Assembly (NCBI GenBank): GCA_001563325.1
Contig: LRSK01000080.1
Coordinates: forward strand, 1 to 6,637
Source: Candidatus Thorarchaeota archaeon SMTZ1-83
GTDB lineage: Archaea > Asgardarchaeota > Thorarchaeia > Thorarchaeales > Thorarchaeaceae
Length of the DNA stretch: 6,637 nt
Reading direction: 5' to 3'
Shown: one piece after another, positions 1 to 5,146 of the stretch
How positions within the stretch are numbered: position 1 is the first letter of the stretch
Layout: every line of letters starts with the position of its first letter
The notes under the pieces: model-generated
Told to the model about the DNA's origin: nothing
Databases searched by the model: none
The model's input: the letters and a program-made list of their open reading frames with translations, nothing else
Translations under genes and position numbers: made by a program

Positions 1-231
1 GCCATCGTGACCCACACCATGATGGCCACACTTTTCCATACTCTGGTAAAAGGAGGTGACCCCTCCGTCAGTGAATGGTTGGAGATGGGTCATGCCTCGT
101 GCGCGGCATACGAGTATGCGAAAGGTGGCTGGACTCTGGTATTGCCTCCAGACAACAGCTACTTGACAGAGATGACGACGGTCAGAGAAGTACTGCCTCC
201 CGAGGTTATTGAAGTTTTGACCTCGGATTGA
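1..231 (+). CDS. Histidine phosphatase superfamily protein, C-terminal end (partial)
   Basis: The reading frame is open from the first base of the window to a TGA at 229-231, so this is the last 76 codons of a gene that begins to the left. A GTG at position 7 lies in frame but is unlikely to be the start. The visible protein begins AIVTHTMMATLF, which resembles the beta-strand plus second catalytic histidine of phosphoglycerate-mutase-like histidine phosphatases (usual form VVSHG; here the residue after His is Thr). It continues with GHASCAAYEYAKGGWTLV, which fits the usual late Asn/Ser-rich turn, the strand 'tvleyd' and the final strand. The N-terminal RHG motif that would prove the family lies outside the window. 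Substrate cannot be told. It converges on the surface-protein gene, with a 72-nt gap. The family call is inferred from a short fragment; another alpha/beta hydrolase-like fold is possible. Confidence 0.55.
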   Translation, partial: AIVTHTMMATLFHTLVKGGDPSVSEWLEMGHASCAAYEYAKGGWTLVLPPDNSYLTEMTTVREVLPPEVIEVLTSD

Positions 232-263
232 ATCTACGCAAAGCGGAATAAAGAAAGAGTGTG

Positions 264-291
264 CTCGGGCCGAGCAGCTGCAGGGCCCGAG
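264..291. terminator. Inverted repeat between convergent genes, probable terminator
   Basis: A perfect 8-bp inverted repeat, CTCGGGCC at 264-271 and GGCCCGAG at 284-291, encloses a 12-nt loop that itself contains the palindrome GCAGCTGC (274-281). It sits in the 72-nt gap between two converging stop codons. On the minus strand the repeat is followed by a pyrimidine/T-rich run (about 262-245, CTCTTTCTTTATT), so it best serves as the 3' end of the surface-protein gene. On the plus strand there is no clear T-run. Archaeal termination relies mainly on T-tracts, so the hairpin could instead stabilise the mRNA end. Confidence 0.5.
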
Positions 292-303
292 AGTGCTTGT
301 TAC

Positions 304-3300
304 CTACCTGCGGCGCATCATCACGCAGACAAGTACAACCATGGCAACTGCACCACCGACCATGACGTAGAGAGCTATCTCTCCGCCGTCCCTGGTACCA
401 GTTGTAGTCCCAGTTGTAGTGGTTGTAGTGGTGGTTGTGGTTGTCTGCTGAGTCATGAAGGCGCTGGAATAGGAAACAAACACAGGGTCGCAGACGATCT
501 CGTATCCGTCCCACTCGGTATAACCAGCAGTCATGAAGAGCATGGACCCCTCAATATACCAGTTCGTTAGCGATGCGCCCGAAACGGACTGATACAGGAT
601 GCTGAACACACCTATCGGTACTGTTGATGAACCAGAGAGGTATGTACCCACATACCCGTCCTTTCCGGTAATGTAGGGGAGTCCGCCCATCGTCACGTTG
701 GCAAATGGTGTGTCATCGGCTCCGTACTGATAGTACGAGGCCTCCATTGTTCCACTGTTCGTGTCGGCAATAGGTGCCTCTTCAGCACTGTATCGTGTGA
801 CAGTTCCAGTACCCAAGACTCCGAAGAAGTTCACAGCTAGACTACGGTTCTTCAAAACCCGATTGTCGAACGTGTGAAGCGTCCAATCACCAAATTGCTG
901 GTCTACCTTGAACGCAACAGCATGATTCCACCTAGTAGGGTCAGCTGCGTCGTACTCCACCATATCCACATTGAAGGATATATCGAAGGCCATCTCTGTC
1001 ACAGTTGCACGGGAGATATAGTAATCGAAGTCAGACGGACTCAGACTTGCCACCGTTTCATAGGACTCTCTGTAATTCCACGCGCCGCGAATGCCTTCGG
1101 CATCACGAATCTGGAGCGGGTAGATTGTGACATTGACATCGCGGATTGTGACTCCAAACGATATCTCTGTGTCAATTGGGACAATGACAAATCCTGAGTC
1201 GTTTGTCGCACCAAGCGGTCTTCTAAACTCCACTGATTCCACCGTGTCTATCAGTACAAAGTGAGTGACCTCCTCTGTGACTATCTGGCCGCCAACGATC
1301 TTGAAGTCAGGCGCATCTTCAGCACCGCCTTCCAGTACGTCGTTGAAGATTAGTAGACCTGCATAGCTTGCACGAAACCGAGCAAACTCTCGGCGAGATT
1401 CAGTTGCTGATACTCTGAAAGTCTGATCTGTTCCCCAAGCAAACCATGTATTCCTCCACACTCCTGACTCAAGCTCTGGAATCGTGGTGTATATGTTAGT
1501 TCGATTCATGCTCGTCCAGGCGATCCATTCGTAGCCAGGACTTGGGATCTCCAGAGCTTCATCAGCCCACAACGTGTCCATTATGAAGTCCATGGTGTCT
1601 ACTCCAACTAGAGACCAGTTGGATGCGTGATACCAGTAGAACTCCTCACTGGCCGTATACTCCATGACCGTCCTCACAACACCCTGCCAAGAGTCTGACC
1701 GAAACTCGTCGCCATCGCGGCCGGGCGAGGGGTCGAAGATGACACGGACACCCATCCCCTCGATGGTGGTGTTGCCCCAATGCTCCCAAGAGCCAGTTCT
1801 TCTTACGAAGTACTGATCCTCAGTCGTGAACATGTTGCCATCGAGGTCCAAGGCGCCTTCCTCAGTGACAGTCCAAAGGGGTTCCTCCCAAATGGGTATG
1901 TCCCCAAAGACCAGTCTAGCTGGGCTCCATATGATCTCCTCATCGAATACCTCCACCACTGACTTGCTGTCTGCGGGATTGTGATAGATGGTGAAGTTAT
2001 CCTGTCCTGCTAGAGATGCGTTGGCTGCATAGTCTTCCCACCATCCAGCCTGTGATGCTACTTGGTTGATTACTGCATCTGGGGCCTCAGGAGTCAGACT
2101 CACTGCCAACCATATGGTCGTACGCTCGGGTCCAACACTGATATCCCAACCTAGGCTGTCAACCATGGTAGTAGAAATCTTTGTTGAGTTGGTTGCTCCA
2201 GTTGCTATGTCACTGCTCGAAGAGTACTCAGTGTAGAGAATCGACATGTCATCCATTACGTTCGCAACGAAATCAATGTGGATGATATGTACAATGACCT
2301 CATCCCAGGAATGGGTTTCATTATAACCTGAACCATAACCCACGAATGACATCGTGAAGTTGAGGAGCGTTCGATTCACATAGTATGTATCAATGTCAAC
2401 GAAGTTGGCTATCTCTGGTGACCAAACATTGGTTTCGTTTGCGAATATCATCGTCGTTCCGTTGACAAGCTCACCCGGAGCATTTACATCCAAGCTGATG
2501 TTGAGGACCTGACCGGGCATGGCTCTCTCGACGATATCTCCGCTGGGGTCTCTAACAAACGCCTCGACGAAAGCCTGCCGATATGCCATTTGAACTGTGT
2601 TCTTCCTTTCGATTTCACTACGGGGAGTCAATTGATGTCCGCTGGTGTCTCTGACGGTCCAGAAGTACGGAATTGGCTCGACAATCGCACCCTCCGAATA
2701 TGGGTGAGGGTTCATGTCGACGTATTCAGTGAAGTGACCCGTCCAATACACTTCGGAACCACCCATACCATCGCCCATGCTCAGCGAACTGTAGAACCTA
2801 CTCACATCCACATCATAGTCCAAGACTATGTCAAATGTGACAAGCCACATTTTCAAGATTAGGTTCCAGGACCAAAGTACATTGGTCAGATGTCCGCCAA
2901 CGAAGTACTGTCCAGTACTATTGTATTGGAAGAAGAGTAGTAGCGGCATCTCGTCGAAAACTGTCTGTGGTGAAAGGGGATTCCAGGGGTTCTCCTTGAT
3001 CACCCAGCTCTCATCTACTGTGTAGTCATCATCCCACGTCAGGGCACAGAACGGGACGAGTATCTCACCGAACGGACGGTTCGCGACCATCCTGAAAGTG
3101 AACTCGTCATCCTCCACATAGTGAAGAATGTCACCTGCGCTATCTATGATCTCAGCGTAGTAGTATCTTGGGAGCACGAAGTCAGACGCCGTTACTGGAA
3201 CGCCAACACCGATGGGTGGGGTTTCAAAGGTTCCCGACTCAACACGTGCCAACCACGATGGTGAAACGGGTCTTCCTTCAGTGTCTAGCACATGCATTCC

Positions 3301-3888
3301 AGTCTTGTATACACCAGTTTCAGCGCTACTGAACGAAATGGCGAACTGAATCTTGTATCTGTGGTCCAGCGTATCGTTTACATACGTACAGTATGCGGTG
3401 TGTAGAGTCATGAAGTTGGCCATGGGCAAGGCTGCGTCACCTGCTTGATAGGACAAGCTGAGATGATTCCATGCGTCCGCAGACACGTTGTACTCCATGC
3501 CGAAGACAGCATAACGGATACCCCTCATCTCGCCCCAGAAGGCCACAGAGTCCAGCACAGACCCTGCCTCAATAAACTCCCATGGGATAGTCAGGTTGAC
3601 CAATAGTTGATCCCCAGGTTCGACTCGAAAGTCGCGCTCGCTGGTCTTCGTTCCATTCCATATCCAGTCAGTGGCGTAGCCAATCCAAACAACGGGTTGA
3701 GGTCCAAACAACCACTCGGACTGCTGTTCCTGATGGCTGATGTCCTCGGTTTCGTTGACAACCTCCCAACCTACTGCTAGGATAGGATCTGTCACGTCTT
3801 GCGCAGTCGCAATACCAATTGTAGAGAATCCCCAAGAGAAACTCAGAAGAAGTACGGCGACGACAAGAACAGTCTTTCCTTCTTTCAT
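304..3888 (-). CDS. Large secreted, C-terminally membrane-anchored surface protein of unknown function
   Basis: This encodes 1194 residues ending at a TAG (304-306). I chose the ATG at 3886-3888 because it follows GAGGAG by 9 nt and begins directly with a signal peptide: basic start MKEGK, hydrophobic core about residues 7-26, probable cleavage near ATAQ-D (29-31). The frame extends 14 codons upstream to a TTG, which has no advantage as a start. The ectodomain (about 31-1148) looks beta-rich and is unusually rich in Trp (about 43 by eye) and other aromatics. It carries about 22 N-X-S/T sequons and only three Cys. It is followed by a Thr stalk (1149-1165, eleven consecutive Thr), one membrane helix (about 1171-1191) and a terminal RRR that should stay in the cytoplasm. 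The expected placement is outside the cell, anchored as a type I membrane protein. I recognise no catalytic motif or named domain. The style is like Asgard-archaeal envelope proteins. Roles as an adhesin, envelope component or polymer-binding protein are all possible and unproven. Confidence 0.85.
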   Translation of the reverse strand: MKEGKTVLVVAVLLLSFSWGFSTIGIATAQDVTDPILAVGWEVVNETEDISHQEQQSEWLFGPQPVVWIGYATDWIWNGTKTSERDFRVEPGDQLLVNLTIPWEFIEAGSVLDSVAFWGEMRGIRYAVFGMEYNVSADAWNHLSLSYQAGDAALPMANFMTLHTAYCTYVNDTLDHRYKIQFAISFSSAETGVYKTGMHVLDTEGRPVSPSWLARVESGTFETPPIGVGVPVTASDFVLPRYYYAEIIDSAGDILHYVEDDEFTFRMVANRPFGEILVPFCALTWDDDYTVDESWVIKENPWNPLSPQTVFDEMPLLLFFQYNSTGQYFVGGHLTNVLWSWNLILKMWLVTFDIVLDYDVDVSRFYSSLSMGDGMGGSEVYWTGHFTEYVDMNPHPYSEGAIVEPIPYFWTVRDTSGHQLTPRSEIERKNTVQMAYRQAFVEAFVRDPSGDIVERAMPGQVLNISLDVNAPGELVNGTTMIFANETNVWSPEIANFVDIDTYYVNRTLLNFTMSFVGYGSGYNETHSWDEVIVHIIHIDFVANVMDDMSILYTEYSSSSDIATGATNSTKISTTMVDSLGWDISVGPERTTIWLAVSLTPEAPDAVINQVASQAGWWEDYAANASLAGQDNFTIYHNPADSKSVVEVFDEEIIWSPARLVFGDIPIWEEPLWTVTEEGALDLDGNMFTTEDQYFVRRTGSWEHWGNTTIEGMGVRVIFDPSPGRDGDEFRSDSWQGVVRTVMEYTASEEFYWYHASNWSLVGVDTMDFIMDTLWADEALEIPSPGYEWIAWTSMNRTNIYTTIPELESGVWRNTWFAWGTDQTFRVSATESRREFARFRASYAGLLIFNDVLEGGAEDAPDFKIVGGQIVTEEVTHFVLIDTVESVEFRRPLGATNDSGFVIVPIDTEISFGVTIRDVNVTIYPLQIRDAEGIRGAWNYRESYETVASLSPSDFDYYISRATVTEMAFDISFNVDMVEYDAADPTRWNHAVAFKVDQQFGDWTLHTFDNRVLKNRSLAVNFFGVLGTGTVTRYSAEEAPIADTNSGTMEASYYQYGADDTPFANVTMGGLPYITGKDGYVGTYLSGSSTVPIGVFSILYQSVSGASLTNWYIEGSMLFMTAGYTEWDGYEIVCDPVFVSYSSAFMTQQTTTTTTTTTTTGTTTGTRDGGEIALYVMVGGAVAMVVLVCVMMRRR
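394..444 (-). repeat. Low-complexity threonine-codon tract (stalk)
   Basis: Seventeen codons of the surface-protein gene encode eleven Thr, Gly, three Thr, Gly and Thr. The Thr codons are mixed ACA, ACC and ACT rather than one repeated triplet, so this is an imperfect microsatellite. Such Thr-rich segments just outside a C-terminal membrane helix are typical O-glycosylated stalks of archaeal surface proteins. Read on the other strand, the tract yields an artefactual Ser/Gly/Cys-rich peptide. Confidence 0.8.
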
Positions 3889-3897
3889 TGTGTTATT

Positions 3898-3903
3898 CTC
3901 CTC
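3898..3903 (-). promoter_or_regulatory. Ribosome binding site that decides the surface-protein start
   Basis: GAGGAG lies 9 nt before the ATG at 3886-3888 on the minus strand. This favours that ATG, which also opens a clean signal peptide, over the in-frame TTG 42 nt further upstream. A second, stronger-looking GGAGGT at 3923-3928 is too far from this ATG (34 nt) to serve it directly. Confidence 0.7.
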
Positions 3904-3965
3904 GCCATGACCTAAGCATGAAACCTCCAATCACTGGGCGTGCACATAGACTCCTGCCTCAGAAT

Positions 3966-3979
3966 CCAACATGTGTTGG
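3966..3979. promoter_or_regulatory. Operator-like dyad CCAACA-TG-TGTTGG
   Basis: A perfect inverted repeat with 6-bp arms and a 2-nt centre lies 78 nt upstream of the surface-protein ATG. A third GTTGG copy occurs at 3992-3996. It could be a regulator-binding site for the surface gene or a small hairpin in its leader. A 6-bp dyad can arise by chance, so the call rests mainly on its position in a gene-free region. Confidence 0.35.
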
Positions 3980-4031
3980 CGGTTATAGTCAGTTGGATGC
4001 AATGCAATAGCTCAAGTGGCGCGTTCATCAT

Positions 4032-4050
4032 GGTAACAACCCTAGTTACC
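4032..4050. promoter_or_regulatory. Operator-like dyad GGTAAC-N7-GTTACC
   Basis: Perfect 6-bp arms are separated by 7 nt, within the gap upstream of the surface-protein gene and just downstream (minus-strand sense) of a T5 run. The spacing is typical of a dimeric regulator-binding site. It is not a classical terminator for the MBL gene, because the T-run precedes it rather than follows it. Confidence 0.35.
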
Positions 4051-4058
4051 CCTGATGG

Positions 4059-4063
4059 AAAAA
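4059..4063 (-). terminator. Possible T-tract terminator of the MBL operon
   Basis: The minus strand carries TTTTT about 75 nt after the stop codon of the MBL gene. Short T-runs are enough for archaeal RNA polymerase to terminate. If used, it would separate transcription of the two upstream genes from that of the surface-protein gene. Five T is minimal, so the call is weak. Confidence 0.3.
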
Positions 4064-4096
4064 TCGACAGACTGCATTCATACTTGAGTCTGAGAG

Positions 4097-4106
4097 CATA
4101 TTAAGG
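4097..4106 (-). promoter_or_regulatory. Weak TATA-box-like element before the surface-protein gene
   Basis: The minus strand reads CCTTAATATG, with an AT-rich core TTAATAT resembling part of the archaeal TATA consensus, but without a good purine-rich BRE in front. A start about 25 nt downstream would give a leader of roughly 190 nt that includes both dyads. A second weak candidate, CTATAACC at about 3981-3988, would give a leader near 70 nt. Neither is strong. Confidence 0.3.
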
Positions 4107-4136
4107 TATACTGGATGAGTCATACATATGCCTGAT

Positions 4137-5129
4137 TCATGGTGCCCTGGCTTTGACCACACCGTCAAGAGATTCAACTTTCGCTTCACCATCTCTTGAG
4201 AGAATCTTGAGAACATCATATGTTTCTGCCAGGGCGAGAACCAAAGAGGATTGATCATAGTCGCCATAGAGCCGCCTTGATAGTCTGTAGAGCGTCTGTG
4301 GTTCTCTGGTTAGGTAGGTCCTCATTTGGTCGAACTTCTCTGTGTACTCTTCTCTAAGTCCTGCGATTCTGGCAGAGATATCACTGATGGGATCGCGGTG
4401 TCCGGGTAGTGCAAGCAGCTCCTTGTGTTTCTCGATTTTGGTAAGAGAATCGAAGTATGTGAGCATAGGTATGTGGTCCTGTTCTTCATAGTCAAGACTT
4501 GGGTTTGAGCTGATGGTGGCAAGGAGGTGATCCCCACTGAACACTATTCCTGCTTTCCTGCAGAGAAAGCAGCATGAGCCCTTTGAATGACCCGGAGTCC
4601 ACAGTGTTTCGAGAATTCCAATTCCTGTAGAAACTGTGTCACCCTCTTCCAGCCGACTAACCTCGGGAACTGACTCCCCAAATCTGAGGTAGTATTTAGT
4701 CAATGCCTGCCTAGGGATGCCAGGTTGCTCTTCGAGGGGTACCCCACCCATTGCAATCATTCCTAGGTAGGAGCCAACGCGATATTCCATGAAGTCTTCA
4801 TACGTGGCCACGCGCTCTCGGTCAGCTGTATGGATGAGGACTTGAGGCGGCTTCCCGACTCTGTCAACTCTCTCCCTGCTGATAGTAGCCGCCAAACCCG
4901 TATGATCTACGTGACCATGTGTCAACACGATTTGTCCTATCTCATGCGGAGAGTAGCCCGCCTTTCTAATACCTTCTACGAGACGAGCGTACGCCTCATC
5001 TGTTCTGGGCCCTGTGTCGATGAGTGTGAGAGGGTCTCCTTCTATAAGGTAACAGTTGACGTCACCGACCGGGAATGGAGTTGGTACCTCTATCTTATGC
5101 AATCCTGTGTCCGCTTGCATTGGCTTCAC
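4137..5129 (-). CDS. Metallo-beta-lactamase-fold hydrolase with C-terminal helical/winged-helix domain
   Basis: The 330-residue protein has a complete MBL-fold dinuclear metal site: HGHVDH at 71-76 (ligands H71, H73, D75, H76), H181 in TPGHSKGS, D200 in FSGDHLL and H244 in LPGHRD. An N-terminal strand pair leads to LIDTGP (36-41). Residues about 260-330 form a Leu- and charge-rich tail that fits the winged-helix extension of LACTB2-like and glyoxalase-II-like MBL proteins. It should be a cytoplasmic Zn-dependent hydrolase (no signal peptide); the substrate (thioester, RNA, other ester) cannot be read from sequence. CCFLC at 186-190 is a small Cys cluster near the active site. The start is GTG at 5127-5129, preceded at once by an in-frame TGA; ATG at 5118-5120 (residue 4) is an equally plausible start. 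It lies 17 nt after the debranching-type gene and is probably co-transcribed with it. Confidence 0.88.
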   Translation of the reverse strand: MKPMQADTGLHKIEVPTPFPVGDVNCYLIEGDPLTLIDTGPRTDEAYARLVEGIRKAGYSPHEIGQIVLTHGHVDHTGLAATISRERVDRVGKPPQVLIHTADRERVATYEDFMEYRVGSYLGMIAMGGVPLEEQPGIPRQALTKYYLRFGESVPEVSRLEEGDTVSTGIGILETLWTPGHSKGSCCFLCRKAGIVFSGDHLLATISSNPSLDYEEQDHIPMLTYFDSLTKIEKHKELLALPGHRDPISDISARIAGLREEYTEKFDQMRTYLTREPQTLYRLSRRLYGDYDQSSLVLALAETYDVLKILSRDGEAKVESLDGVVKARAP

Positions 5130-5143
5130 TCAGCTAGCTTCAT
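5126..5143 (-). other. Five-codon ORF overlapping the MBL start (possible coupling or frameshift trace)
   Basis: ATG AAG CTA GCT GAG TGA begins 9 nt after a GAGGAG (5153-5158, inside the last codons of the debranching-type gene). Its stop overlaps the annotated GTG start of the MBL gene in the sequence GTGA. The good ribosome site therefore points to this ATG rather than to the GTG. Either translation reinitiates at the overlap, or one base is missing here and the MBL protein really begins MKLAE. It may also be chance. Confidence 0.3.
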
Positions 5144-5146
5144 ATC

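Larger units (their letters stand above)
3889..4136. other. Gene-free leader/promoter region of the surface-protein gene
   Basis: This 248-bp gap lies between the MBL gene stop and the surface-protein start, both on the minus strand. I see no convincing protein gene or structured RNA in it. It holds, in minus-strand order, a TATA-like element (about 4098-4104), a T5 run (4063-4059), a dyad GGTAAC-N7-GTTACC (4032-4050), tandem TGCAA units on the plus strand (3998-4007), a GTTGG/CCAAC cluster including a perfect dyad (3966-3979), and then two Shine-Dalgarno-like sites with short ORFs directly before the ATG. The density of small symmetric elements suggests separate regulation of the surface gene. 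Confidence 0.6.

Noticed and set aside
52..66. Near-perfect Shine-Dalgarno GGAGGTGA followed by CCTCC
   Set aside because: It lies inside the histidine-phosphatase reading frame (Lys-Gly-Gly-Asp codons) and no start codon is at a useful distance; the ATG at 75-77 is about 16 nt away and out of frame.
259..570. Plus-strand 103-codon ORF rich in Ser, Gly and Cys
   Set aside because: It is antisense to the threonine tract and C-terminus of the surface protein; its composition is just the complement of ACN codons.
3889..3930. Longer surface-protein start at the upstream in-frame TTG (3928-3930)
   Set aside because: It would place a polar 14-residue segment in front of a clean signal peptide, whereas the internal ATG has a GAGGAG at 9 nt.
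3889..4136. Possible tRNA or structured RNA in the intergenic gap
   Set aside because: No cloverleaf, T-loop signature or long stem could be found; only short dyads are present.
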